The notes below the pieces were generated by a model. That model was given only the letters and a program-made list of their open reading frames with translations. It was not told where the DNA came from and made no database searches. Below, one piece after another: positions 36,356 through 45,137 of a stretch of DNA of 64,000 nucleotides (positions are counted from its first letter, which is position 1; every line of letters starts with the position of its first letter). The stretch lies in NCBI RefSeq assembly GCF_024508665.1, contig NZ_JANINP010000002.1, forward strand, positions 224,598 through 288,597. The letters run 5' to 3'. The stretch is from Sphingomonas sp. (GTDB lineage Bacteria > Pseudomonadota > Alphaproteobacteria > Sphingomonadales > Sphingomonadaceae). A program made the translations under genes and the position numbers.

Positions 36356-37249
36356 TCAATGCTGCAAGGCCATTGTCGGCAGATCGTGTCCGGCACTGGC
36401 GATTTCACGCTCGGCCTGCGTGAATCCGTAATCGGGCACGACCTCGCCCGCGCGGTCGCTGATATCGTCCCAGGCGGCGACCACGCCATCGGCCGCCTCG
36501 GCGCTGCCGCCGACATAGGCGCCATGGGTAAGCGTGACATTGGCGCGAGCGAAATGCCCGGCGCCGGCGCACAGGATGGCGCGTGTCGGCGCCTCGTCCC
36601 TCACCAACGCGAACAGGCCGGGGCTGACCAAGTCGGGGGACAATTGCCCGAGCGCCTCGGACGACAATACGCCCTGGGTCATTTGCGTGGCAGCGGTCGG
36701 TGCGAGGCAATTCACACGGATACCGTATTTCTCCCCCTCGAGGGCGAGCGTTTGCATCAGCCCGACCAGCGCCATTTTCGCGGCTCCGTAATTCGCCTGG
36801 CCGAAATTGCCGTAGAGGCCGGACGACGAGGTCGTCATCACGATACGTCCGTAACGCTGATCGCGCATGATGTCCCAGACCGCCTTGGTGCAGATGGCGG
36901 CGCCCATCAGGTGGACGTCGACGACAAGGCGGAAGTCCGCGAGGTCCATCTTGGCGAACGACTTGTCGCGCAGGATGCCGGCATTGTTGATCAGGATGTC
37001 GATCCGGCCCCAACGCTCCATGACGGTTTCCACCATCCTTGCGATGGCTTGCTCGTCGGTCACCGAAGCGCCGATCCCGATCGCGTCGCCGCCTTGCGCG
37101 ACGATTTCGGCGGCCGCCTGCTCAGCGCTCACCGCGTTCATGTCGTTGACGACGACCTTGGCACCCAGGCCGGCCAACAGCCGCGCGTGGGATTTGCCCA
37201 GCCCACCACCCGCGCCGGTGACGATGGCGACACGATCCTGCAGATTCAT
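36356..37249 (-). CDS. SDR oxidoreductase, (3R)-hydroxyacyl-CoA dehydrogenase-like
   Basis: A 297-residue short-chain dehydrogenase. The cofactor site is VTGAGGGLGKSHA, then NNAGILRDKSF, the catalytic Ser in TTSSSGLYGN, Tyr in ANYGAAKMAL with Lys four residues on, and RVNCLAPTA. The LRDKSF segment and the long C-terminal tail resemble the (3R)-hydroxyacyl-CoA dehydrogenase units of peroxisomal-type multifunctional beta-oxidation proteins. ATG at 37249 has GGGAG six bases upstream. The likely substrate is an acyl-CoA or ketone; the adjoining ligase remnant supports this. Confidence 0.88.
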   Translation of the reverse strand: MNLQDRVAIVTGAGGGLGKSHARLLAGLGAKVVVNDMNAVSAEQAAAEIVAQGGDAIGIGASVTDEQAIARMVETVMERWGRIDILINNAGILRDKSFAKMDLADFRLVVDVHLMGAAICTKAVWDIMRDQRYGRIVMTTSSSGLYGNFGQANYGAAKMALVGLMQTLALEGEKYGIRVNCLAPTAATQMTQGVLSSEALGQLSPDLVSPGLFALVRDEAPTRAILCAGAGHFARANVTLTHGAYVGGSAEAADGVVAAWDDISDRAGEVVPDYGFTQAEREIASAGHDLPTMALQH

Positions 37250-37415
37250 CCTCAACTCCCTTTATTCACTATCTCGTCAGTTAACGAAATGCCGGGCGAA
37301 CGCAATACAGGCGATCGTGCCGCAGGAATGAAGGATCATGGACGAGGAAAACGGGCGGACGCTAGGCGCCCGCTCAGTGGGGAGTTTCCGAACCCTTCAT
37401 CGATGCGCGAAAAGG

Positions 37416-38654
37416 CTAATGTTTCGCGGCAAGATAGGCCTTCGCCTGTGCCCTGACGACATCGATCAGATTGCCCATCGCAAGGTTCATATCGATCCGG
37501 TGCAATCCCCAGTCCGGCAGCTTGCGTCCATCGATGATCACGTCGCCGACGATCACGTTGGTGCGCTTGCCCGACGGCGTCGGGTGGATGGTGATGGCCA
37601 GGAAATTGTGACCGGCTTCGCTGCGGCACTCGGCGCTGAGCAGGCCGGGCACCTCGACGAATGGTTCGGCGATCGGCTTCGGCGGATTGGTCCACGGGCC
37701 CTGCTGTTCACCGCTGGCGGTCACCATCTCGGTGCCTTCGCCAAGATAGGCGTGGAGCGGCGCATCGCCGCCGGACAGCGCGGCAGGATTGACGCACGCC
37801 GCTTCGAGGCCGGGTCCGGCCGAGGCGCCGAACAGCTTGGCGCCGGCCGGCGGCGGGCTGTCGGCGCGGAACGACGCGAAATTGATCGCGCAGCCGATCT
37901 GCCCGACGGCACGGCAAAGCGGGATCGCCTTGAAATCGCCGCCGACATCCTTGCCGACCGGGACCTGCAGCCGATAACCGGCGAGGATCTCCGACACCAA
38001 CTGACGCTGTACGGGTTTTCCGTCGATCTCGTTCTTGACCAGTTGGGCAAGGATGCCCGAGCCCTGCGAATGGCCGACCAGCACGACGCCTCGGCCGTGA
38101 TTGTCATGGGCAAGATAATAGTCCCAGGCGCGCTTGACGTCGTCATAGGCCATCTGCCGATCGGCGGGGATCGGCGTGCCACGAATATTGGCATGCAGCG
38201 CCGATAGCGTCACTTGCCGGTACAGAGGCGCGAAGCGCCGACAAACCGCGCCGAAGCGGGCAAATTGCTGGTTGATGACGGCGATCTCTTCCTGCTCGGC
38301 CTTCATCGAGGCGTTGCCGCCGGGATCGCGCGACACCGTGGGATAGACATAGAAGCAGTCGATCGGCGCCTTGGGATCGGCATGGAATCGTTCGATCGTG
38401 GTCGAGCCGTCGGCCCGCAGGACGACCGCGTCCTGGTTGGATCGGGCGCAGGCGTCATTCGGCTGGTCGGGACGACACAGCCACGATGCCGGGTTGGCGT
38501 AATCGGGCGTTTCGGACGCCGCCACCCGCGCGGCGACGGCGGGAACCGCCTGCGGCACCGCTAGCACGAAGGCCGCCACCGCCCCGGCGATCCGCGATCG
38601 TATCGCCCTGTTAGAGCCTGATCCCGAGTGTCGCTTCGCCCTCGCCTGCCGCAT
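37416..38654 (-). CDS. DUF3089 alpha/beta hydrolase
   Basis: A 412-residue exported hydrolase. A basic leader and hydrophobic stretch (RIAGAVAAFVLAVPQAVPAVAA) are followed by the DUF3089 pattern: PDYANPASWLCRPDQPNDAC, DCFYVYPTVSRDP, RFAPLYRQVTL and the nucleophile elbow GHSQGSGIL. The ATG at 38654 follows GGGAG; the frame is open for 23 more codons upstream without a better start. It is probably an esterase or lipase-like enzyme of unknown substrate. It lies in the same direction as the SDR and TetR genes. Confidence 0.88.
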   Translation of the reverse strand: MRQARAKRHSGSGSNRAIRSRIAGAVAAFVLAVPQAVPAVAARVAASETPDYANPASWLCRPDQPNDACARSNQDAVVLRADGSTTIERFHADPKAPIDCFYVYPTVSRDPGGNASMKAEQEEIAVINQQFARFGAVCRRFAPLYRQVTLSALHANIRGTPIPADRQMAYDDVKRAWDYYLAHDNHGRGVVLVGHSQGSGILAQLVKNEIDGKPVQRQLVSEILAGYRLQVPVGKDVGGDFKAIPLCRAVGQIGCAINFASFRADSPPPAGAKLFGASAGPGLEAACVNPAALSGGDAPLHAYLGEGTEMVTASGEQQGPWTNPPKPIAEPFVEVPGLLSAECRSEAGHNFLAITIHPTPSGKRTNVIVGDVIIDGRKLPDWGLHRIDMNLAMGNLIDVVRAQAKAYLAAKH

Positions 38655-38861
38655 GCCGCTCTCCCTTTCGGCCGTCCGCCGATTGCTCGCATTTGGCACC
38701 CCAAAAACTGTAATGTCAAACATTCACTGTGTTGTGAGGCAATATCTTTTTCGTGCTTCGCCCGGACGTTACAGCCGCCCATTGGCCCGCATCGCAACGG
38801 GTCGAGGCAGAAGGATGGAGCGTGAAGTCAGTCGATTCTCCAGCTTCGACCAGCCTAGGGT

Positions 38862-40175
38862 TCATCGCCGTTCCTGGATCAGGCGCGCGAAATGGCGCGC
38901 ACTCGGCTTCACGGTGCGCGCGAAGGTGTGCGGGTCGACCGAGACCATTCCGAAATGTTGACCATATCCCTGCGTCCACTCGAAATTGTCGAGCAGCGAC
39001 CAGTAGATGTAGCTTTTGACGTCGATGCCGTCCTGCTGGCACTTTTCGACTTCGGCGATGCTCGCGTCCAGCCAGGCCACGCGGCGGGTATCGTCGTCGG
39101 TGGCGATGCCGCTTTCGGTCACGAAAATGGGTTTGCTGGTCTTTCGCGCGGCGAGCCGGATGATCTCGCCGAGCGCCTGGGGATAATATTCATAGCCCGC
39201 CGCGGTGACGGTCGCCCCGGCGGGTGGCGGTAGCATTCCCTTCGCGTCGAAGCGCATCCGGGTATACACCTGGACACCGACGAAATCGCTGGAGTTCACC
39301 GCGTCCCACCAGTCGCCATAGAGCATCTGCTCCATTGCCGGCGCCTTGCTGTTCTCGCCGACCGGCTGGATCGCTTGCGTGGTGAGCGTGACGCCCACCG
39401 GAAAGTCGCCGGGGCCGGCCTTGATCGCCTGATAGCCCTTCTTCTGTGCGTCGAGCAGGTGGACGTCGATGCTCTCCGGTTCGGAGAACAGGATCGATGA
39501 AAAAGCCGGCGCATTGGTCGCGCGCGCGGCGGCGGCGAGCATCTTGCGCCGCTTTCCGATATAATCGGGCGTGGCCGCGGTGCGAAACAGCGCTGCGAGC
39601 CGGTGGATATTCGCCTCGTTGAACGGCGAGGCCATGCCGATCTGATCGCCCAACGCCCGGGTGGCGCGCTCGCAGAAGCGCGCGAACAGATCCGCGCTGT
39701 CGGGCACTTCCCATCCACCGCGACGCGCAAACCAGAGCGGCACGGTGAAGTGATTGAAGGTGACGATGGGCAGCAAGCCGTGCGCACGGCACGAAGCAAG
39801 CACGCGGACATAATGATCGAGTTCGGCCTGGGAGAATCGGCCGGGCTCCGGCTCGATCCGCGCCCATTCGATGCCGAAACGATAGCAGTTCAGCCCGATC
39901 GCCCGCGCGATCGCGAAATCGCGCTCATAGAGGTGATAGCTGTCGCAGGCGTCGCCCGAGGGGTTTTTGTAGACGGTCTCGGGCAGATTCTCGAGCAGCC
40001 AGCTGTCCGAATGGACGTCATTGCCTTCGCTCTGGTGCGCCGAGATCGCCGCGCCCCACAGGAACCCTTTCGGCATCGGGCGACGTGGCGCGGCTTGGCC
40101 GGGAAGCGCGTCGACGGCAGCCGCGGCCGCCAGTCCCGCCATGACAGTCCGGCGCGTCGTATCGAATTCAGCCAT
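38862..40175 (-). CDS. GH1 beta-glucosidase, exported
   Basis: A 437-residue GH1 enzyme. The N-terminus DTTRRTVMAGLAAAAAVDALPG looks like a Tat signal, unusual for GH1. The fold signature FLWGAAISAHQSEG is present, and the acid/base Glu187 lies in FNEANI (normally NEP) and the nucleophile Glu354 in VTESGIA (normally TENG). YIYWSLLDNFEWTQGY near the C-terminus matches GH1. Both Glu are kept but their neighbours differ, so specificity may be unusual. Its ATG overlaps the stop of an acyl-CoA ligase remnant. Confidence 0.88.
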   Translation of the reverse strand: MAEFDTTRRTVMAGLAAAAAVDALPGQAAPRRPMPKGFLWGAAISAHQSEGNDVHSDSWLLENLPETVYKNPSGDACDSYHLYERDFAIARAIGLNCYRFGIEWARIEPEPGRFSQAELDHYVRVLASCRAHGLLPIVTFNHFTVPLWFARRGGWEVPDSADLFARFCERATRALGDQIGMASPFNEANIHRLAALFRTAATPDYIGKRRKMLAAAARATNAPAFSSILFSEPESIDVHLLDAQKKGYQAIKAGPGDFPVGVTLTTQAIQPVGENSKAPAMEQMLYGDWWDAVNSSDFVGVQVYTRMRFDAKGMLPPPAGATVTAAGYEYYPQALGEIIRLAARKTSKPIFVTESGIATDDDTRRVAWLDASIAEVEKCQQDGIDVKSYIYWSLLDNFEWTQGYGQHFGMVSVDPHTFARTVKPSARHFARLIQERR

Positions 40176-40278
40176 GTTCAGCCCTCGATCGTAGTTTGTC
40201 GATTTTCCCGGTCGTCGCGAGCGGCATCGTCGTCACGCGGATGATCGCATCGGGCAGCCACCAGCTCGCGACCCGTCC
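40168..40278 (-). pseudogene. C-terminal remnant of an acyl-CoA ligase
   Basis: Read on the minus strand, 36 codons give GRVASWWLPDAIIRVTTMPL followed by ATTGKIDKLRSRAEHG and a stop. This is the C-terminal end of an AMP-forming acyl-CoA ligase, including the catalytic-Lys segment TGKIDK; compare ADWWLPDEIAILPRMPVAAT in the intact ligase at 23343. An in-frame TAG directly precedes the fragment and there is no room for the rest of the gene before the TetR end at 40294. A deletion has removed about 500 codons. The stop overlaps the GH1 start. Confidence 0.85.
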
Positions 40279-40293
40279 CTAGAGAGCGCCGGA

Positions 40294-41013
40294 CTATTCC
40301 AGTTTGTCTTTCCTCGAGGCCGCGCAGATCGCCTTGAAGCCCGCCGCCATGAACGTCACCATATGCTTCCGGATCGACGCGAAATCGTCCGACGAGCAAA
40401 GCCCGTGCGACAATTCATCCAACCGCCCGGTGCGCGCCATATTGTGGGTCATCGCACCCGACAGGAAATGAAATCCCCAGAAGATCGTCTCTTCATCGCA
40501 ATCGGGCATGGCCTTCTTGAGCAAGTCGACAAGGGCCAGGCCGACGGGGTTGAAATAGCTCGTCATCTTGGCCGCGCCCCAGCCGGCGGCGCTGTTGGCC
40601 TGAGCGCTGATCTTGCCGATCGCCGCCCAATAGTTCCGGTCTTCGAGGTGCAGCCTGAGATCAGGATCGATCCAGGCATTGAGCGCGCCCTCGACGGTCA
40701 CCTTGTCGCCGGCTTCCTCCGCATAGCGACGCAGTTCGTCGAGGCGGTTCTGCGTCGAAGCCGGGACCTTGCGCGCCCAGACCGCCTCGAAGATGCTTTC
40801 CTTGCCGTTGAAGTGATAGTGGATGAGCGTCGAACTCACGCCGACGCGGGCGGCGACGTCCTTCAACGTGAAGCCGTGATAGCCGAACTCGGCGCACAAT
40901 TCCTCCGCGGCGTCGAGGATGCGCTCGATCGACGCTTCCCGGACGCGCTCCTTATGCGTGCGCGCCCGTGGACGTTGCGGATCGATCCTGGCTGGCGTCT
41001 TCTCGGTGCCCAT
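40294..41013 (-). CDS. TetR-family regulator (paralog of the one at 35460)
   Basis: A 239-residue regulator with the helix-turn-helix ILDAAEELCAEFGYHGFTLK and VAARVGVSSTLIHYHF, and a ligand domain with EETIFWGFHFLSGAM, RTGRLDELSHGLCSSDDF and FMAAGFKAIC, all close to the TetR at 35460. ATG at 41013 is chosen because it gives a normal basic tail; ATG at 41037 is in frame. It lies just behind the TonB receptor gene and is the natural candidate to bind the inverted repeat upstream of that receptor. Confidence 0.9.
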   Translation of the reverse strand: MGTEKTPARIDPQRPRARTHKERVREASIERILDAAEELCAEFGYHGFTLKDVAARVGVSSTLIHYHFNGKESIFEAVWARKVPASTQNRLDELRRYAEEAGDKVTVEGALNAWIDPDLRLHLEDRNYWAAIGKISAQANSAAGWGAAKMTSYFNPVGLALVDLLKKAMPDCDEETIFWGFHFLSGAMTHNMARTGRLDELSHGLCSSDDFASIRKHMVTFMAAGFKAICAASRKDKLE

Positions 41014-41140
41014 GGAATCGAGCGTGCCGGTCCGCATCGCACGCGTCAACGGAGGTTTCCCGCGGCAGCGGCGCCCGCCCGCCGCGGGATTTCGCCAAGG
41101 CGTCGCATCGAACGGGAAAGCGGCATCACACACCCCTCGC

Positions 41141-43456
41141 TCAGAAACCGTAGCCGACGCGGACGCCGAACGTCCGCGGCCGCAGGATCGCGTAGCGGCT
41201 GTAAACGAACGCTTCCGGGTGCACGTAGGTCGTGGCTCGGCTGTTGCCGAGATTCTCGACATAGAAGGTGGTGCTGAACTTGCCGATGCGCAGGCCGGTT
41301 TGCAGGTTGATATAGGTATAGGCGTCGGACGGCGCGTAGAGCGGGCTCGGAACTCCCGCCTTGCCAGGCGTATTCGGGAAGCCGTTGGGGAACGAGCCGA
41401 CATGCTCGATCTGGAAGCTCGTGAAGCCCGACGCGCCGCTGCCGATCGCGTAATTATAGCTTCCGAACAGCGCGCCCTGCACGTGCGGCGAGGCCAGCCG
41501 CGCGCCGTTGACGGCACCGGAAATGATCGCCTGCTGAGCGGTGATGTCGGTCACCTTGGCATCGTTGAGCGAGCCGTTCAGGCCGAAAGTGAGCCCACGC
41601 GCCGGGTTGATGGTGATCTCAACCTCGAGTCCCTTGCTGACCGCCCCCTTGATATTGGTGGCGAACTGGACGGAATCCGATTGCCGGTTGGCCTGCACCT
41701 GTATGTTGCGCCAATCGATATAATAAGCGGCGAGATTGGCGGTCAGCTTGCCGCCGAGCCAGCGGCCCTTGGTCCCGATCTCGTAATTGGTCAGGCTGTC
41801 CGAGGTCGCGCCTGCAGGTATGACGAGGTCGTTGGGGTTGACGGTGCTCACGCTGCCGGCCCGGGCGTTGTAGACGGGCGTGCGGTAGCCGGTCGACACC
41901 GTGCCGTAGAAGGTGAGGTCACGCGACGGCTTGTAGGTGAGACTCGCTTTCCACGAGGCCTTGGACGCGGTCGGATATTTGGCGGTCGATGCGCCATTGG
42001 GCACCTTCGCCAAGGGCCCGGAAATGCCGAACAGCGCATAGGTGAAATAGGCCGAATTGAAGCCCGGGAAGGTATCCACCGTGCCCGAATAGCTGCCGTA
42101 GCGCAGACCGCCGGTGACCGACAGCTTGGGCGTGAAATGATAGGTCAGTTCGCCGAAGCCGGCGCTTTCGCTGGTGCGGCTGTCGCTGGCGAACTGATAG
42201 AAGGTCGCGTCGGCCGGCAGACCGGTGATGCCGCGCGCGGCAAGGAAGGCCGGCGTCGACGTCTCGCGCCCCTCGAGGAACGAGTCGCGGTGGAGATAAT
42301 AGGCGCCGACCGTCCAGTCGAACTTGCCGCCTGGATCGGAAGCGAGGCGCGTCTCCTGGACGAACGTCTTCCAGATACCGTGATCGTAGAGATAGAACGG
42401 AATGGCTTTCTGGATCGGTACCGCCGCGCTGGCGAACGTGCCGGTCAGGTCGACAATGAACAGCCCGTCCTGATAGGCGTAGCTCGACGTGCTGGTCAGG
42501 TGGAAGCCGTCGAACTGATAGTCGATCGTCCCGCTGTAGAGCTGGGTCTTCGAGGTGTAGAGATCGGGGATCGTCGAATAGCGCTTGCGGTCGCCCAGCG
42601 AAGGCGTCGTCAGCGAGGCATCCTGAGGATGGCTGTTTTCGTAGATTCCGGTCAGCCGGATGCTGAACCGGTCGCTCGGTTTCCACAACAGGCTCGCGCG
42701 GCCGCCCCAATCCTTGAGCGTATTCGCATTCCTCACGCCCGTGCCGAGATTGTCGATATAGCCATCCTCGTGCCGGTAGAAGCCGACCACGCGCAGGGCC
42801 AGCGTGTCGCCGGCCAGCGGCACGTTGATCATGCCGTTATAACGCTGCCGGATGCCGCCGCCGTCAGGGGTCAGGCCGATATCGGCGAGCGCCGACGCGT
42901 CGAACTTGGTGAGGTCGGGCGCCTTGGTGAGGATCCGCAGCGCGCCGGATAACGAGCCCGACCCGAACAACGTGCCCTGCGGCCCGCGCAGGAACTCGAC
43001 CCGCTCGATATCGTAGAGATTGGGATCGAGCGTCACCGAATTGCCGATCGTGGTGAGCGGTAGCTCGTCGAGATAGACGGTCGTCGTCGCCTGCAGCCCG
43101 GCCTGATAACCATTGGTCGAAATGCCGCGGGTGGTGACGCTGATATTGTTGCTGCTACGCTGGTCGAGCACGACGCCGGGCGTCTCGCGGGCAATGCCTT
43201 CGAAGCCGACAATGCCCTTCTCGCTGAGCTGCGCCTGGGTGAAGGCGGTGACGCTCATCGGAACGTCCTGGAGACGCTCGCTGCGGCGGGTCGCGGTGAC
43301 GACGATGTCGTTGGGATCGGTCGACGTACGGTCGTTCTGGCTGCCGTTCGCGCCGCCCGGCGAGGCCGACGCGTCCGGCGCCGGCGCGATTTGTGCGGCG
43401 GCGGGATAAGCGGCCGCGAGCGCGGTCAGTGACGCCGTGCAGATCAGCTTCTTCAT
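41141..43456 (-). CDS. TonB-dependent outer-membrane receptor
   Basis: A 771-residue receptor with signal peptide (to about AAAQ), TonB-box-like NDIVVTATRRSERLQDVPMS, plug with ETPGVVLDQRSSNNIS and RGPQGTLFGSGSLSGALRI, and a barrel ending RVGYGF. The plug resembles the FecA/CirA-like group common in sphingomonads. GGGGAGAGG precedes the ATG. A ten-base inverted repeat 86 bases upstream of the start suggests TetR control. The substrate is unknown. Confidence 0.93.
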   Translation of the reverse strand: MKKLICTASLTALAAAYPAAAQIAPAPDASASPGGANGSQNDRTSTDPNDIVVTATRRSERLQDVPMSVTAFTQAQLSEKGIVGFEGIARETPGVVLDQRSSNNISVTTRGISTNGYQAGLQATTTVYLDELPLTTIGNSVTLDPNLYDIERVEFLRGPQGTLFGSGSLSGALRILTKAPDLTKFDASALADIGLTPDGGGIRQRYNGMINVPLAGDTLALRVVGFYRHEDGYIDNLGTGVRNANTLKDWGGRASLLWKPSDRFSIRLTGIYENSHPQDASLTTPSLGDRKRYSTIPDLYTSKTQLYSGTIDYQFDGFHLTSTSSYAYQDGLFIVDLTGTFASAAVPIQKAIPFYLYDHGIWKTFVQETRLASDPGGKFDWTVGAYYLHRDSFLEGRETSTPAFLAARGITGLPADATFYQFASDSRTSESAGFGELTYHFTPKLSVTGGLRYGSYSGTVDTFPGFNSAYFTYALFGISGPLAKVPNGASTAKYPTASKASWKASLTYKPSRDLTFYGTVSTGYRTPVYNARAGSVSTVNPNDLVIPAGATSDSLTNYEIGTKGRWLGGKLTANLAAYYIDWRNIQVQANRQSDSVQFATNIKGAVSKGLEVEITINPARGLTFGLNGSLNDAKVTDITAQQAIISGAVNGARLASPHVQGALFGSYNYAIGSGASGFTSFQIEHVGSFPNGFPNTPGKAGVPSPLYAPSDAYTYINLQTGLRIGKFSTTFYVENLGNSRATTYVHPEAFVYSRYAILRPRTFGVRVGYGF

Positions 43457-43541
43457 CGTCCTCTCCCCTCATTCGCCGCCGCGCCTTGATGACGCCGTCT
43501 CGCGAATTGGGAGGACTTGGCATTCAATCCCGATCCCTGTC

Positions 43542-43569
43542 AATACTGACTTACTTATCAGTCAGTATT
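43542..43569. promoter_or_regulatory. TetR-type operator candidate upstream of TonB receptor
   Basis: AATACTGACT and AGTCAGTATT form a perfect ten-base inverted repeat with an eight-base spacer, 86 bases from the receptor start at 43456. Its AT content and size fit a TetR-family operator. GTCAGT also occurs upstream of the SDR gene (37277-37282, within TCGTCAGTTAACGA). Confidence 0.65.
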
Positions 43570-43747
43570 TATAAGGCACGCAAGGTCTGATGGCTGCAGG
43601 GGCGCCTAGGTAAATAGAGCCGCCGTCGAATGGATTGCGATGGAGCGACAGCGCGTGGGGAGACGGTCGCCGCGACCAAGAACGATACTGTTCTCCAAAC
43701 AGCCGCTTGGCCGGGTGCTCCTGTCTCCGCCGCGCGCGTCCGCAGGA

Positions 43748-44878
43748 TCACTTGCCGCGCAGGTAAATCCGATGCGCGTTCTGGTAGTAGATCTTGTCGA
43801 TCACCGCGCGCGGTAGCGCCAATCCTTTCACCTCGGCCTTGATCTCTTCGATACGCTGCGACTGCGGAGTGGCCAGATAGCGCCAGTCCGAGCGCCAGGC
43901 ATGATCGACCTCGGTCGCCAGATGGTCGATATCCACCGGGGGGTTCTCGACCGGCTTGGCCGGATCGGGGGGATTGTCGGCGACGTCGGTGCCGTACATC
44001 AGCCGGTCCTGATACTTGATGAAAAAGGCGCGAACCTTCGCGTAATCCTGGTTCGACTGATATTGGATCTGCGTCATGCGCGCGGCGAGATCGACGTTCG
44101 CATTGGGGAAGCGGTCGAGGAAGGTCGCCAACCGGTCGACGCTCCATTCCAGACTGGCCATATGGGCGCCGACGAACGACAGTTTGGGATGAAAGGCGAC
44201 GAAGCGGTCGCGCGCCGCCATCAGCATTTCATAGCTCGGCTCCTCGGGGTGCAGATACATGTAATATTGCGGGTGATCGCGGAAATAGCCGCGGTCGTTA
44301 TCGGTCGTCATCTGGTCGAGCGGCAGCCAGCAATTGAGCGGCTCACCCTGATGCGCGATCAGCGGAATGCCGATCTTTTCGATGTGCGCCATCACCGCGT
44401 CGAAGCGGGGGTCGTCGAGGAAGACGCGCTTGCCCTGCTTGTCCTTCACGACCATGCCGATATTCTTCCACACCTTGACCGCAACCGCGCCTTTGGCGAC
44501 CGCGGCGTCGATCGTGGCGATCGCGCGGTCGCTCCACCCGGGCTCGCCGAATCCGTCCATCGAGAAGGCGGTGGCGAAGTGGAAGATCTTCGGATCCTGG
44601 GCCTCATGCTCCTCGGCCGCCTTGGCCTGCAATTTCAGCGGGGGAAAATCGGGATAGTCGACGTTGATCGACAGCAGTTCGAAGCCGTCCTTGCGCGCGA
44701 TGTCGATAAACGCGGTGCGCGCGACATTGTCATGCACATGCGCGTCGAATTTGGGAACGCGAACGAAATCGGCCTCACTATAGGACGCCTCCCCGCTCTG
44801 CTGCGCTTGCACCGGCTGGGCGGAGGCCGCCGCGAGAGACAGGATCGACGCCATCATCAAGCCACCGTGCAACCGCAT
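43748..44878 (-). CDS. Exported amidohydrolase (Amidohydro_2 family)
   Basis: A 376-residue metal-dependent hydrolase with a Sec signal (to about PVQAQQ). The HxH metal site is KFDAHVHDN; further His are in IPLIAHQGEP and SFVGAHMASL, and the metal Asp is in MYGTDVAD. ATG at 44878 has GGGAGAGG upstream. It is divergent from the DeoR/AgaR-type regulator with 259 bases between, and GAAA/TTTC repeats lie in the gap, so the two genes are probably co-regulated. The substrate is unknown; its place in an amino-sugar locus allows a deacetylase or amidase role, as inference only. Confidence 0.88.
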   Translation of the reverse strand: MRLHGGLMMASILSLAAASAQPVQAQQSGEASYSEADFVRVPKFDAHVHDNVARTAFIDIARKDGFELLSINVDYPDFPPLKLQAKAAEEHEAQDPKIFHFATAFSMDGFGEPGWSDRAIATIDAAVAKGAVAVKVWKNIGMVVKDKQGKRVFLDDPRFDAVMAHIEKIGIPLIAHQGEPLNCWLPLDQMTTDNDRGYFRDHPQYYMYLHPEEPSYEMLMAARDRFVAFHPKLSFVGAHMASLEWSVDRLATFLDRFPNANVDLAARMTQIQYQSNQDYAKVRAFFIKYQDRLMYGTDVADNPPDPAKPVENPPVDIDHLATEVDHAWRSDWRYLATPQSQRIEEIKAEVKGLALPRAVIDKIYYQNAHRIYLRGK

Positions 44879-45137
44879 AACCTCTCCCTGGATTTGATAC
44901 GAAATGAAAGATATCAACCAAGGAAAGCCTAGCATTGACGAGAGATGAGGCGCAAACCGTTTTGCGTATGTTTCATTATATATTTCCGCCGCGCGAAAGA
45001 CCGCGCCCCTCGCCGACACGGCGCGAACGTGAGTGCTTCAGCTTCAACAGTCCTGCGAGATGCCGCGCACTGCCCCATCACCGAAAGAAAACGCATGGAG
45101 ACATCCACGCTTTGCCGCTAGAAATCGCGCAGGAGGC
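44879..45137. promoter_or_regulatory. Divergent control region with GAAA/TTTC repeats
   Basis: This region separates the amidohydrolase (-) and DeoR-type (+) genes. It holds GAAATGAAAG at 44901-44910 (CTTTCATTTC on the other strand) and TTTC at 44971 and 44983. The same element recurs at 48923-48936, in 49051-49150 and at 52271-52310. AGGAGG at 45131-45136 is the regulator's ribosome site. Confidence 0.55.

Noticed and set aside
40919..42952. Open frame (677 codons) antisense to the third TonB receptor and TetR
   Set aside because: It spans two real genes on the other strand and shows only low-complexity Arg/Ala/Gly sequence.
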